From the NCBI GenBank assembly GCA_039602395.1, contig JBCNJP010000027.1, positions 114,864,354 to 114,928,353 of the forward strand: a stretch of 64,000 nt of DNA. Reading direction: 5' to 3'. Below, one piece after another: positions 1 to 12,299 of this stretch; positions within the stretch are counted from its first letter, which is position 1; each line of letters begins with the position of its first letter. The position numbers were made by a program, and so were the translations under genes. Under the pieces are notes generated by a model that saw only the letters and a list, made by a program, of their open reading frames with translations, did not search any database and was not told the DNA's origin. The stretch comes from Deinandra increscens subsp. villosa. Taxonomy: Eukaryota > Streptophyta > Magnoliopsida > Asterales > Asteraceae.

Positions 1-620
1 ACGTGATAATGCAAGCATGTGACAATGATGGCCTGTAATAGTGCAAAACATGTGGTAATGATAACATATGAAAACATGTGATAATGAAAGCTTGAGATTA
101 CGAAAACATGAAAACATGTGATAGTGAAAATATTTGACGAGGAAAACATGGGGTAATGATAGCACAAGGGCCAAACGCGATAAGCGAATGTTTTACAAAT
201 GGTAAATCGAATGGCATGAAATTGAATTGTGCGAGTTGAATATCAATTGAACTTTAGCAGCTACCAAGTGCGAGTTTAAATATTGGGAATGCACGAATTG
301 AATTCCAAACCGAAATGTTGAAATATACACATCAATATAGAAATCTCCAAACTGAGAGTTGAAAACCGTAAGTTGAGGGTTGAATTCACAAGTCGAGAGT
401 TGAAAACCGCAAGCCAAGAGTTAAAAGAAAAAAAAATCACAAACGGATTCACCATCTATGAGTCGAAAATCACAACTCGAACTCACAACTCGATTATTGA
501 ATGATGTGAGTTACAATTTTGAGTCCACACGTCATGTATCGACAACACGAGTTGGAATCTATAGATCAACATTAGAAACAACGAATTGAGTCCACACTTC
601 GAGTGTTTAATAATGCGAGT
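1..620. repeat. Degenerate short tandem repeats
   Basis: Two kinds of decayed repetition are visible. From 1 to about 165, units built on AAAACATGTGATAATGA recur with variation. From about 220 to 600, units built on GAGTTGAAAACCGCAAG and CGAGTTGAA recur. No coding potential is apparent. This may be untranslated or spacer sequence of the Gypsy element. Confidence 0.45.
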
Positions 621-759
621 TTTTTTTTTCTCCAAAGATTGTTGTTTAGGTTAAAATTTTATGAAAATTTTGTAAATAGGGTTCGAGTAAATTCGAACAT
701 CGCCAACGAAGGCGATAACGAATTTATCCAGGTAAGGGCTGTAACAGGGTCCATGAGTT

Positions 760-1147
760 TCACAAAAGTTCATGGTTAGCCAGAAGAAGCTTGTGGCTAG
801 GCACAAGTATGGATTTAAAAGGAAGTATTGAACATGACCGTGAAGTGTCCATACTACACAAGTAGCACAGATACAGGGGTATCGTCACCACGAATGCTAC
901 AAGAGTCCAAATGAAGGTCGTACTTGTGAAAGTAAACAACCCCTGAGAGTTGGAGGTAAGTGGATGACACAAGGTAGTGTGAGGCGATAGGGTGACTTGC
1001 CAACATGAGTAGTACTGGGTAAGTTAATGCGGAAGTCGTCTTGGCGAACGGGAGGAAGACCCAATATGTCTTCGGGAAACACTTCAAGGAAGTCCCAAAC
1101 GAATAGGATGTCTTGGACTCCCTATTCCTGATTACGAACGTCCACAA
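760..1147 (-). pseudogene. Relic of Gypsy reverse transcriptase N-terminus
   Basis: On the minus strand a short frame reads FPEDILGLPPVRQDDF followed by PYRLTLP. This matches the well-known Gypsy pol segment FPEDLPGLPP(V/R)REVEF ... PYRMAP that opens the RT domain. Beyond it the frame breaks and only scattered similarity to the following GFIRPS...WGAPVLFVKKKDG block remains. It is a dead fragment. Its distance of about 2.2 kb from the primer site fits gag plus protease lying between. Confidence 0.6.
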
Positions 1148-3364
1148 TGCTAACTAGATAGGCCATGTACTCCTTATGCAAGTACTTTTGGGCTTTAACG
1201 CTGGACATGAGCTAGAGCCCATGGAATGGTTTATCGCCATAGATTGCCAGGACTTGATTTTCCAAGTGGGGAAAACGAACGATCTTCACGAAACACACAC
1301 CTTTGGCATTAGTGATGGCAGAAAATGAGTTTAAATAAAAATGAAGGTTAAGGGTATTAGTAGTGTATAACACCAAGGCGAAAATGGTTGGAACACCGCG
1401 TAGCCGCGATTGGAAAATAACCTCGAATATAAATGGCGAGTCGTTTGAATATTATAAAAATTTAAAGTTATTCACCCGTAAAATTGTAAGGTCATACACT
1501 CGTATACATGCAATTCGGAAAACATGTTGACTTGTAAATCATAAATTCCTAAACCAGTAGATTTCTAAACATGTATGCAAAACGTGATTTTTTTGTAGGC
1601 GTTCAAAAATGAATAATCTATTATTTCCAAAACGAAGTATCATGTACGTGTGAGTTCGTAGGGTTGTTAATGGGCAAACGCTTTAATCATAAGTATGTAA
1701 TCCCGTAACCATGCAAACTTGTAAACTCGTGAACCCATCGACAAGAACTCGCTCACCCACAAATGACTTTTTTTTAAGACGAGATATGTGCCATAAATAG
1801 GTTTTTAAATTATGAACGTAAAAAGTTTTGGGTTGTACACCGGACGATTAAATCACGAGTGCTAAAAATAAATTACCAAAAATCGTAAGCGTGGAAACCG
1901 AGTGGCTAGATTCAACCGGTCATTTGATTTGAAATCAAAATATGACTATGCCCAACCTGATTGACTAGTTTGACCGAAGCCTTGTCTGCAATGGCCAGCC
2001 TAGGACCCACATTATAGGGTTGCGTGAATCACCACGCAGGAGTGTCCATTGAGCATTGATGCAACAAGTTGAGTTGTGTTTGGAACAATGGGATGCTGAG
2101 TCGAGTCCAAGATTAGTTGACAACAAGAAATGATCCGATGACCGCCACTTGAGTATTGTGAAATGAAGGTTATGGAAATACACAATAGTGTTTTATGAAA
2201 TCATGAGGTTTTGGTTTAAAACAGGAAAATCAGCCCCATAACACAATTGTGGTGACGATGAATGACATGAATTTGAAATACAAGGACGATGTGTAAAAAA
2301 ATAGTCTAGAGTATGTGAAATTGTGAGGGTAATAAGTTGATTATAAAAAATACATCATGAAATAACCCAAGGATGGAATAAAAAAAATTCGTGAAACTCG
2401 ATCTATCAAATAAATGGCAGGGGAAGAAACTTTAAACTCAGCCCATAATGATATTGTAATCCAAAAAGATAAATCGTAGAATAACATATGAGGGGCGATT
2501 CGACTCAGGAGTGTCATACAATTTTAAGTATGATAAATCATAACAATGCGATGGGGTGTGATAAAACAGTAGATGTTTAAATATGGAAAAAAAAATCATT
2601 TAACTCAAACATAGTGAAAAAGGGGGGAAACATGTACAATCATGAAAATTAAAAGTTCAATAGTAAAAATGTCATTAAAATCATGAAAGTGGTGATAGAA
2701 TACCATAGAATTTGAGAATAAAGGGAACATCATAAATTCTAAATTGAGAAATAGTTGAGTATCATGAAATCGCATGCAAAACACGAAATCGCTTTGACTT
2801 GGTTAAAACTCAATGGAATGGCTCTCATTTCCCGATTGGGAAACTACCACCAATGACTAATCAGAGTTAATATGGTTTCTAGCAATGTTTGTGCGACATG
2901 CTTTGGCCTAATAGGCTACGACACTCTCATCAGGGCATCCCAGATAAGCATCCAGGTCCGACGGTAGGTCCGAATAAATACGCAACACTTACCTTTCGAC
3001 AGAGACCCCAACTACCGGTGCTTTCACCCTTCCAGTTACTACATGTCCATTGCTAAAACCTAACTCTGACGGAATTTGAAAAACAAGATGAGATCCTAAA
3101 ATAGCTTGTAAGGTAACATTACTAAAGAAAAGGCTAGGAAGCCTTAAGATTTCGTGTATGTGTGTGTGCTAAGTGCTAAGATTGAGTGAAAGATAGCATG
3201 GAGTGTATGATAAAGATGAGGCACGTCCTAACTAACGAAAAGTAAGCAAATAAAAAGGGCAATCCCTAAGCTAAGCATGCAATACACGAAGTTCTCGTGT
3301 TTGGACACCTAAGGCAATAGTCTAGGTCACTGCAGTTCTAATAACCTAGTTCCCTATAGCCATG

Positions 3365-3376
3365 GCTCTGATACCA
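3365..3376 (-). other. Primer binding site (initiator Met-tRNA) of Gypsy G1
   Basis: The minus strand reads TGGTATCAGAGC three bases after the LTR end GGGGTGTGACA. This complements the 3' end of initiator methionine tRNA, the usual primer for plant LTR retrotransposons. It fixes the element's orientation as minus. Confidence 0.8.
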
Positions 3377-4414
3377 ATCTGTCACACCCCAACCGACGGC
3401 GGAAACGTCGGGGCATGATTAGATTGCCCAAAAGCTGATGACAACTAAATTAAGATGTCAATATTTAATTAGCACAAATTTTATTGATAATCAAAAGTCA
3501 TTACATAAACTTGAAATTCAAACATAACATAAATGATTCAAATATGTCTTGTTGAGAAATTACCTAGGTCCAAAACCCTATGTGGAACAACTTGGATAAA
3601 GCATTGACATTTCCTGCAACATGTATAAGATAAGGTCAACTACAAAGTTGGTGAGTAATCACAGGTTTACTATGTAACATGATATATAACATGAAAACAT
3701 GCGAGTTGTATCATATGATAGAATGATATAAAAGATCAACATACTAGATAAAATGACAACATGAAAATAATGCATAAACAACCCTTAATGACAAGGATTC
3801 CCTAACCCGAAGGTTAGACTATATGAAATAGGTCTCAAACACCCAACGCCAGAACCGGTCAAGTTGAGTGGGTTGTCAACCAATAGATCTATCTTTGATT
3901 CCCCAGGCCTTACGTTAATGTTTATGCGATATGAAATACATGTAGCACTATGACAAACATGAAATCCCAGCACATTGACAAATTATGCTAGAATGAAATC
4001 CCACACACATTCACACATATGGTATACATTCGCAGTTAATGAAAATCATGAAAACCAATAGTTGATATAGGATACATGTTGCAACCCAAAATGTAAAATA
4101 CGAAAAAGGGGCAAGGATTACTCACTTGATAGGTTGAAGAGTTTCCACGAAAGAACGCGAGGATGATAGTAGTAGTCCCGAAGGTCAACCTAAAGGAAAC
4201 GAGGGGACCTAGTTGAATAATGAAGCTAGGAGACTAGGGGTTCGTGGGCATTTGTGGTTTTGTTTTAAATGCAATGTTATTTATTTGACAAAAGCTATAT
4301 AGTTTTATATAAATGTTTAGTAAATTTCTATGGCATAAATGAGATGTGTTTTAATATTCTTTAATTATTTGAATAACTCAAGGTATTAATATAATAAGTT
4401 TGAATTATGTTACA

Positions 4415-4418
<4 letters not shown>

Positions 4419-4493
<75 letters not shown>
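4419..4493. repeat. (AAT)n microsatellite
   Basis: Nearly uninterrupted AAT/TAA trinucleotide repeats of about 75 bp, broken once by GGT, lie within the Gypsy G1 LTR. The open frame across it is only poly-Ile and is not a gene. Confidence 0.9.
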
Positions 4494-4496
<3 letters not shown>

Positions 4497-5547
4497 TAAT
4501 AATACTATTACAATCGTCTAAGCAAAACCTTAAAGCTTTGTATAAGGTGTTTGTGACTAGATTAGTAGTACGAGGATGAATGACTCGTAAAAACAATATA
4601 TGAAGTTGGAATGTATTTAGGCTAAAATGTTATAACTATCATCAAGTGATGTAATGTACACTAATTATAAAAGAAATTTTATAATAGGATCTAATGATTA
4701 AGGAACCATCATAAATTTTGTTATGATTTATATATATTTTTAGCATTCAAGTGATATTTATATATAATTTTTTAGAAATATATGTAAATATTTAGAGGAT
4801 AATAAGAAGTAATAAAATAGACAAAATGATTAGAAATATATTCTAATTGCAAAAATCGTTAATTAGAAATAAATGATATTAAGATGCTTAAATTAAACTA
4901 AGTAGGTTACAATTTATGTTTTCACGAAAATCCCCAAATCACGAAGAACCCTAAAATTTAACTATGAAATAATTTGGGAAAAACCTGAAATTAACATAGG
5001 GGTTTTGTAGATGATGAAAAACTAAGTGATATGGAATACTTACTTGCTGAATTTGACGGAGAATTGAACCCGGAATTACACGAACAAGTTTGGAGCCCTA
5101 GAATTTGGGGGTTTTTGATTGCCTTTATAAAACTCGAAATTGTGAGAGGGTTTTGATGCGTGGGAGGGTCTACAACCGATTCATGGTCTCAATTTATAGT
5201 GGTAGGGGTCGGAGCTGGGTCAATTGAGAGCTTTAAAATTGTTTTAATGGAGGTTTTAAGAAAATGGAGGTTTTGAGTAAAAATCTTTAATTAGGAGCGG
5301 TTTTTGGTGATTAAGGTACCATTAAACTCGCCTCTTGATTTCGTACATGAAACCAATGTCATAATATGGTTTTAATTGTGATAAATGGTCGAGAAATGGT
5401 GGTCAAAGGTGATTATGGCCGAAGTTAAAGAAGAAAGAAAGATAGGGAAAAAAAAATACAGGCGCGTGAAGGGAGGGGAAGAAGATGGAGGATAGCACGC
5501 GCTTGTTTCAGTATATTAAATCTTGAGTCTGACTTTATTAACGAATT

Positions 5548-5640
5548 TAGATTTGGCCTAATGGTTAGGCGTATGGTATGTGTGCTGGAGGTCCCTAGTT
5601 CGAATCTAGGGGTCTTCAATTCGTTTTTTTTTCTTTTTTT
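5548..5640 (+). other. tRNA-like sequence (tRNA relic or SINE head) in Gypsy LTR
   Basis: TGGCCTAATGG matches the internal Pol III A box and a D-arm with GCC/GGC pairing. AGTTCGAATCT matches the B box inside a perfect T-arm (CCTAG, 7-nt loop TTCGAAT, CTAGG). A T-rich run at 5624-5639 would serve as a Pol III stop. The acceptor and anticodon stems do not pair well, so this is a tRNA-derived relic or SINE head rather than a functional tRNA. Confidence 0.5.
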
Positions 5641-5924
5641 AGCTTAATACACCTCATTAAATGCAAAATTAAAGTCCCATAATTTATGTTTTTATACCCG
5701 ATCTTTCGCATAGCTTTAATTACGGGCGTAAAATAAATTTTGACATCCGAAATTATAAAACTATTTAGAAGTTTATCGAAATTACATAAATGACCCAAAT
5801 TTTCAATATTTACAACTTTAACCCAAAACTTTCATACAACAACAATATATATATATATATATTTTTTTTATCCGAATCATTGAAACGGGTTCGGTTCTCG
5901 GTCTTGAAACAAGCGGATGTTACA

Positions 5925-8464
5925 AGTTGTTCGTTTGAACATCCAAAAATAATATCATCAACGTAGATCTGTACCAGCAGCAAGTCCTCCAGCGTTTTTC
6001 GACAGAAAAGTGTAGGATCAACCAACTCACGCTTAAACCCGTTGTCAAGTAAATAAGTAGACAATGTCTCATACCAAGCTCGAGGAGCCTGATGGAGACC
6101 GTATAAAGCTTTGTCTAACTTATAAACCTTCTCCGGATAATCAGGATCGAAAAATCCCGGAGGTTGTTTGACATACACCTCTTCTTTAACCTTTTCGTAC
6201 AAAAATGCACTCTTGACATCCATTTGAAAAACTTTAAATCCTCGATGTGCAGCAAACGCCAAAAATATTCTGATAGCTTCAATTCTGGCAACAGGTGCAT
6301 ACACTTCGTTGAAATCTATCCCTTCCTCTTGCGAAAAACCTTGAACAACCAAACGTGCCTTATTTCGGACAATGACTCCGCGATCATCCTGTTTACACTT
6401 GTAAACCCACCGTGTTCCACACGGTTCTTTACTACCTCCAGGTAAATCTTCTAGATGCCACACACCCAACTTCTTGAATTGTAATAATTCTTCTTGCATT
6501 GCTTCAATCCACGAACCGTCTAACAATGCTTCATTAATATTCTTCGGCTCAGTTTGTGAGATAAAGCATGAATGAAATGCTTCTTCCTGAACTCCAGATT
6601 CCAAGATTGAAAGCAAAGCACTACTCTCAATTTGATGTCGGGTACGAACTCCTTCATTTAAGTCACCAATGATATTATCTTGTGGATGAATGGTGTTTAT
6701 CCGAAGTGTTTGATTAATAGGAACTACCACCGTTTCAGGCAAATCAGGAACAGGATCTTCCTCAACCACCACATTCTCAGTTGCAATAACATCAGCTTCA
6801 TTGGAAGTAGAGTCAACTTGTGGATCAGGTTGCTGAACAGGAATTTCCACCTGATGTGACATGGCTTCGTGAAATTCACTCTCATCTTCAGAAGACATCT
6901 CATCAGCAGCAATAGTCGTATCATTTGATGTCTCAGTCAAATATTCGTCAGCGACAGGCACTATCGGAGTTGGCAGAGTTTGAATGTTTAGAACCGGTGT
7001 ATCATCTTGCAGTTCAATGAAAACTCTTGTAAGTTGTTCATCAGATACTTCTGGTATCGATTCAAGATTTTCAAACAAAGTCTTGTAATCAAATAACCAA
7101 TCCGGTCCAACGCCTCTGGGTGGTAACGTATATGATTGAAAATCAACATGCAGATATTCCCCCACCATGCCAGTCTGCTTATTGAAAATACGTTTCTTCT
7201 GATTTGAATAACCAACAAACAGTCCTTCAAAGACTTTGTCATCAAATTTTCCTGCAGCAGCCAACACGGTACAAGGACACCCAAACGGCTCTAAATAGTT
7301 GAGATTCGGCTTACGATTCTTCAGAAGCTCATAACATGTCTTAACAAGACGCTTCACAGTAAGCACTCGATTCAGCACATAACACGCAGTGTTAACAGCT
7401 TCTGTCCAAAAAGGAACAGGTAATTGAGCATCAGCCAACATAGTTCGTGCTGTTTCAATAATCGTGCGATTCTTTCTTTCTGCCACGCCGTTCTGCTGAG
7501 GTGTGTATGGTGTGCTGAATTCATGCACGATTCCTTTTTCCATACAAAACGTCCTCACGGCTACATCCTTAAACTCCGTGCCATTGTCACTCCGAATTTT
7601 TCTCACCTTCAATTTATACAGTGATTCAAGTGTGGTAATCAAATTGAGAAGAATTCTTGACGTTTCATCCTTGGAGACCAGAAAATCAACCCACGAATAT
7701 CTTGTATATTCATCCGTAACCACCAGACAATACCAATTTCCCGAGATACTTTCACGATTAACAGGACCAAACAAATCCATATGAAGTAACTCCAATGGTA
7801 CATCAATTGAATGATGTTTCTTTAGAGGATGTGATTTTCTTTTCTGTTTACCCTTCTTACAGCTCACGCACACATCATTAAACACAAACTGTTGCTTCGG
7901 AACCCCTTCAACAAGATCCCTCCGCACTAGTTCGTTCATCTTTCTGTAATGAATGTGACCCATGCGACGATGCCACAGAACGGAATCTCTTTCGGATGCC
8001 TTTGACAAGAAACATTGACATGCGACTGTTGCTTTTGCTGAATTCATGTCAAGCATGTACAAATTTGAGAATCTTGGTGCCCGCATAATCACAAACTCAT
8101 CAGGAATCTTGAATTCAGGCTTCAGAATTAAGCATTCACTCCCTGTGAAAGCCGTTGTGAACTGCTTATCACAAATCTGGGAGACGCTTAGAAGATTATA
8201 TTCTAACTCTTGCACATATTCAACTTTGTCAAATGTGACAGCACCGTTCGAAAGCTTACCAATACCGGTTACCTGACCTCCTTTGTTTCCAGCAAACGTT
8301 ACTTTACCTCCATCGAAGTGTTTAACATCATGCAACAAAGAAATGTCTCCGGTCATGTGCCGAGATGCTCCGCTATCAACAACCCGATATGTATGACCGC
8401 GAGTTTTGCATTTAAAACACTTTCGTTTATCAATAATGACTTTTTCACTCGCGTCATCATCCAC
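5925..8464 (-). pseudogene. Copia A pol: protease, integrase and truncated RT
   Basis: About 846 Copia residues remain in one frame. A zinc-knuckle-like CFKCKTRGH and the protease motif DSGASRHMTG come first. The GAG-pre-integrase region (LWHRRMGH, CVSCKKGK) follows. The integrase core has Asp in HMDLFGP, Asp in RSDNGTEF and Glu in QQNGVAERKNR. RT begins at WVYKCKQ, includes QMDVKSAFL, and reaches YVDDIIFG near 5960. Coding similarity stops about ten residues later at the Gypsy LTR boundary, so the RT thumb and RNase H are absent. A frameshift near 8430 separates it from the upstream gag-pol segment. Confidence 0.88.
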
Positions 8465-9491
8465 CTCGGACTCAACAACCCGGTTTGGAATTTGGGTTTA
8501 ACACCCTTCTTTGTAACATAACGATGTCCAAATTCATCGTTACGTCCTGAATCATATCCAGACACATTCCCTGAAAACTCATCACAAAAACGATGATCTC
8601 TAAAATTATGAGATCTGTTCCTATATCCACCAAACCCTGAATTATATTCACTTTGACCTTCAAAATCAACCCTTTTTGAACTTCTTCTAAAGCCAGATTG
8701 ATTTGGTTTACAACCAAACTCATCATAAAACCCTTCATCATTATAGAATTGGGACCTTTTAATAAATGGACTGGGTTTTTTGAAATACGATTGTTTTTTA
8801 TCATAAAAAATTTTCGGTGGTGGTGTTTGAACAGTTGGTTTTGATGTTTTCTTGTTCTTCACTCTATTCACCAACCCAGACTCAGACTCAGATTGAAATG
8901 TGCCCATTACATTAGCACCACTGCTATTTCCCCTCCTAATGGGCACATTTCGCATTTTGGGATCATATGCTGGATCATATTTACATGAGAAAATTTGATC
9001 GATTAAATTTGGGTTCACCATATCCAACGAAAATCTTTGTCACTATAAATCCTATTGGAACCCTTTAACCGATAAGTCACCCATGGTTCAACCTTACCAC
9101 AGTCGGTGTCCAAAGTAGGATTGTGAGCCTTGGCATTTGTAGGTTTCAAAGTTTTATGAGAAAAACCTTTTTCAACAGTTTTAGATTTAGCCGAGGACTC
9201 AAATCCGACTCCACCGTACTTAGACTTCTTACCTGCAACAGATTTGCTCCGAGCAATCTGCTTCTGTTCGTATGTACTCAGTTTGGAAAGCTCAGATTTA
9301 ATTGTTGGAAAATCATGTTTGAAAATTAAATTTTTATGATCTGGCTTACCAACTTTTGACTGAGTATGGACCGAACTTTCAACATCAGTCTCCGACACTA
9401 AGTCATCGACTTTGTCAAGATCAGAAACATCATAAAAAAGCTCATCAACTGTTGAATCCAAAATGGATTTTTCAGTTGAAACTTTATCTAC
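8353..9491 (-). pseudogene. Copia A gag-pol linker region
   Basis: Two overlapping minus-strand frames (about 9491-9015 and 9027-8353) continue Copia A coding sequence between the CACTA insertion and the protease. The peptides are low-complexity and rich in Lys, Ser, Gly, Arg and Asn, as is usual between gag and protease in this long-gag Copia type. A frameshift lies near 9020 and another near 8430. No catalytic domain is present. The CACTA element separates it from the coding sequence that resumes at 14326. Confidence 0.65.
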
Positions 9492-9740
9492 CACTACTAC
9501 AAAAATGGCCTTTCTTGACGCTTTTTGCGCGTCAAGAAAGGGCCCAGATGACGCGCAAAAAAGCGTCAAGGAAGGCAGGGTCAAGAATCCTCTTGACGCG
9601 CAAAATGCGCGTCATCTGCTTCTTGACGCGCGAACAATGACGCGCATTTTATGACGCGCAAAGCGTGTCATAAAAAGCGTGTCAAGGAAGCTCCCTTCAT
9701 TAATCTTCTTATGACACGCATTTTTGCGCGTCAAGGATTT
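9492..9740. repeat. CACTA left subterminal repeat array
   Basis: About 230 bp is packed with TGACGCGC, GCGCGTCA and GCGTGTCA units in both orientations, more than a dozen in all. The first pair forms a hairpin, CTTTCTTGACGC against GCGTCAAGAAAG, right beside the terminus. Such arrays are where CACTA transposition proteins are known to bind in characterised elements. Confidence 0.8.
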
Positions 9741-10800
9741 AAAAAAAAAATAAAAAAATTAAATAAAAAAAAAATATTTTTTAATTGAATCACTAATTTC
9801 TATATTAAATGACAATTAACCTAATAATACAAAATAACATTACACTTACAACAAAATAACACATTTCATATATATAGCAAAACAATTCATTGTATACAAC
9901 TATTTGAATGTTTCTAAAGCTTGCGAGTGGTAGTCTTAACCATAATCACCATGGCCTCATCTTCATTAACTGGTAACCTATTGACATACAAACGTGAACA
10001 AATCATCCACCTCCTTCATGGTACAAAACAATGATCAACAATAATAACAGTTTTTCTAAGTCAATTAGTGATGCAATAATAATATATTTCAAAGTCAATT
10101 AGGGTAGCCTCGCAAGATTGCATATTGCCTAAAAACTTAAGACATAAGTAAAAAACATATCAGCCCCCCCTGAACGTTTTGCCACATGGTTATCCCAAAC
10201 TTACAAACATAATGAAAGTCTATGGATGTTTCTATGAATTGCAGCAACATAATGAAAGTCTATGCATATGCGTCAACAAACCAAAAGCATAGAAGAAAAT
10301 GACAATTAAGTACCTGTACAATAGCAAATCAATTTGGCTATCACTTCCCTTTTTGACATGAACCCATTTACATCCATCTTAAGAAGTTGCTGAACCTATA
10401 CCTACATGATGCCTCACTATGTTTAAGTTCATATTTTTAGTATGCATCTAGTAGTGGTAGCAATTTTGACCCATTAACCTCTTAACCGGTCTAATGGAAT
10501 TGATCATGAGAGCCACTAAAGTTTACTTTTGTCTAAAGAGAAACTAGTTATAGCGCAAGCCAAAAAGAACTGGGTTGAGTTCATCATAGCTTCTTATTAT
10601 TTTATTTTTTTGAAAAACTAGCTTGTGTGATTGCTCCATCCAAAAAGAACTATCAGGACTTTGATTTACTTTTTATTTCAAATTATAAAAATTACCATAC
10701 TTTCTAAACACATAATTAACAGTGTAAATTCCGTACTAACCATAAAAAGTTAGAAACTTGAGGATGTTAAAGCAGATGAACAGCCTTGATTTGCTCAATG
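9741..10800. other. CACTA interior without recognised gene
   Basis: AT-rich sequence with no long frame. A minus-strand exon-like stretch near 10314-10395 (peptide VQQLLKMDVNGFMSKREV before a GT splice donor) faintly recalls a plant-specific domain of unknown function (TIGR01589 type), but I cannot confirm it. Nothing else is recognised. Confidence 0.4.
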
Positions 10801-10802
10801 TC

Positions 10803-10850
10803 ACTACTAGAAACAAGGCCTATCTGACATGTAGTCACACACTTTACTCA
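10803..10850 (+). other. Internal CACTA terminus-like sequence
   Basis: CACTACTAGAAACAAGGCC occurs inside the CACTA element. It resembles the true ends (the right end reads CACTACTAGAAACAGGGCC inward). It could be the end of an older nested CACTA or of an element that was fused into this one. No matching second end or TSD was found. Confidence 0.5.
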
Positions 10851-10997
10851 GCTACTTCTTTTGCCATTTACACCTAGTAAAGTGTTTATAAGAGAATTCG
10901 AATAGCAAATAAGAAGAAGTAAACATTGTTAGCCACTACTACTAAAAACTCACTTGTTTTCTGAACCAATTTGCAGGCAAAACAACTGCAGAATACA

Positions 10998-11068
10998 AGC
11001 ACTTCCCTGAAAGTAGGATCACCGTCCCTTAGTATCCAATGGATAACTATAAGTGCCTTCAATGCCAC
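10998..11068 (-). pseudogene. Captured exon fragment of an ANTH-domain clathrin assembly gene
   Basis: On the minus strand, after an AG splice acceptor, the peptide begins VALKALIVIHWILRDGDPTF and continues REV. This closely matches the conserved ANTH-domain segment (K.LIVIHR.LREGDPTFREE) of plant AP180/PICALM-like clathrin assembly proteins. Only this exon is recognisable and the following residues do not continue the domain. It lies inside the CACTA element, so it is a captured fragment and not a functional gene. Confidence 0.7.
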
Positions 11069-11818
11069 CTGAATTTAAACCAAAATGATAGGGAATAGAT
11101 AAGAAACCATGTTAATCCTTACCTAACTAAACAAGAATATGATAGACCATTTTGATGCACTTGGCAGGAACAGAGCAATCCGGATATCATGACCAAATTC
11201 GATAATTGCAAATAGTGTTAAATTTTTCTTGGGTATTGACATGAATCTGTGATATAGAGCTTAGGTCTTTGCAACAGAAAGTATTTGATGTATGTGAAAT
11301 TGCTAGCAACCATTTCAACTTTCCAATTCCTTTTAGATGAAAATAAAACTCAACTAATCACTCTATGAGGCTAATATAATCTATCCCTATTGTCCAGGTC
11401 AGATACAAGCTCACTGAGCTTTCCTGTAAAACACCAAGAGTTAATTTGATTTTTATTATAATTATACATGCCTGGCAACCATAGTCCCTACCCCATCTCT
11501 TTGAAACAGTTCCTTCAATAGCACTCCAGTTAGATTCCCCATCTAGCAATATTCTTAATATCTGAAACTGATATCTCCCCCTGTATATTTAAAAGAAAAA
11601 TGTTAGTTTCACACCAAAAAAGTCAAGCAACTGATCATATAACAGGAGGTTACGTTTTTATCTTAGTCAATTATTTGGAATGCTTTTAGTAACAAAACAG
11701 GTTCAAAGCCTACGGGTCAAATAGGTCAAATGTTTTGAAACTTGAAAATTAACTAAAGTTGGTAACTAACACACACTACCTCCTATGTCCCTATATCCAA
11801 AGAATTTATATGTACCTT

Positions 11819-12298
11819 AACGATGATAATAGTAATAACGCCCAAGACAGTAAGAAAAAGAAAAACCATGATGCATTTATCTGTCGCCACCTGTAAAAAA
11901 AACTCGTATGACATAAGAGCTACACACGAAAAAAAAAATATTTTATTTGGTGGAAAGACACGAGACCTGGTGTCCTATTTCCTTCACAAGCTGGGATGCC
12001 TTTTTAATAGAGAACTGAATGGTGTCCAGTTTGTTGAGAATAAGAGCCATTTGATCAGTCTGAAGAAAAAATATAATAATAATAATATATAAACTAGCAT
12101 AAATACATGTACAAAAAAAGTAAAATAAACTGGATTTAGCATGTACTTACTTGGCCTTTCAACTTGGCAGCAATTTGGGTTCTCACCTCAACTGTTTGGT
12201 TAGCCACCTGTACAAATATAGTTAGGTCACACCTGTTTGGAGCGTTCAATAGCCTGATCAGTCTCATCCATTGTCTTATTGCCAGCTTGAATAAGCTC
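11819..12298 (-). pseudogene. Captured fragment of NPSN11-type plant SNARE gene (four exons)
   Basis: Four minus-strand exon pieces appear in the right order with introns between them. First is a piece containing KTMDETDQAIERS (12239-12298). Next comes VANQTVEVRTQIAAKLKGQ (12152-12207), then a piece with LDTIQFSIKKASQLVKEIG (about 11966-12058). Last is VATDKCIMVFLFL followed by a hydrophobic tail (about 11819-11891). These follow the SNARE motif and C-terminal membrane anchor of novel plant SNAREs. Splice consensus (AG acceptors, GTAAGT donor) is kept, so genomic DNA was captured. The N-terminal half is missing, and the location inside CACTA implies a non-functional duplicate, though transcription is possible. 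Confidence 0.85.
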
Positions 12299-12299
12299 C

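Larger units (their letters stand above)
1..3379 (-). mobile_element. Internal region of degenerate Ty3/Gypsy element G1
   Basis: This stretch lies downstream, on the minus strand, of the primer binding site at 3365-3376 and the LTR at 3380-5924, so it is the body of a minus-strand Gypsy element that runs off the left edge. No long open frame survives. The only recognisable protein trace is a reverse-transcriptase N-terminal relic near 760-1147. The expected gag region (about 1200-3300) shows nothing I recognise. The assignment rests on position plus the RT relic. Confidence 0.6.
3380..5924 (-). mobile_element. 5' LTR of Gypsy element G1
   Basis: The plus strand starts TGTCACACCCC at 3380, directly after the primer site, and ends GCGGATGTTACA at 5924, giving TG...CA termini. 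Length is about 2.5 kb, similar to the solo LTR at 39407-42016. Phrases such as AGTTGGTGAG(T) near 3648 recur in the two other Gypsy LTRs of the window. Its right end abuts Copia A exactly where the Copia RT frame stops, so this insertion, or a deletion after it, removed the Copia 3' end. The partner LTR is outside the window, so no TSD can be tested. Confidence 0.75.

Noticed and set aside
193..417. Short minus-strand open frame
   Set aside because: It lies in degenerate repeats with no recognisable protein and is most likely chance.
4405..4596. Open frame encoding a long isoleucine run
   Set aside because: It is only the translation of the AAT microsatellite.
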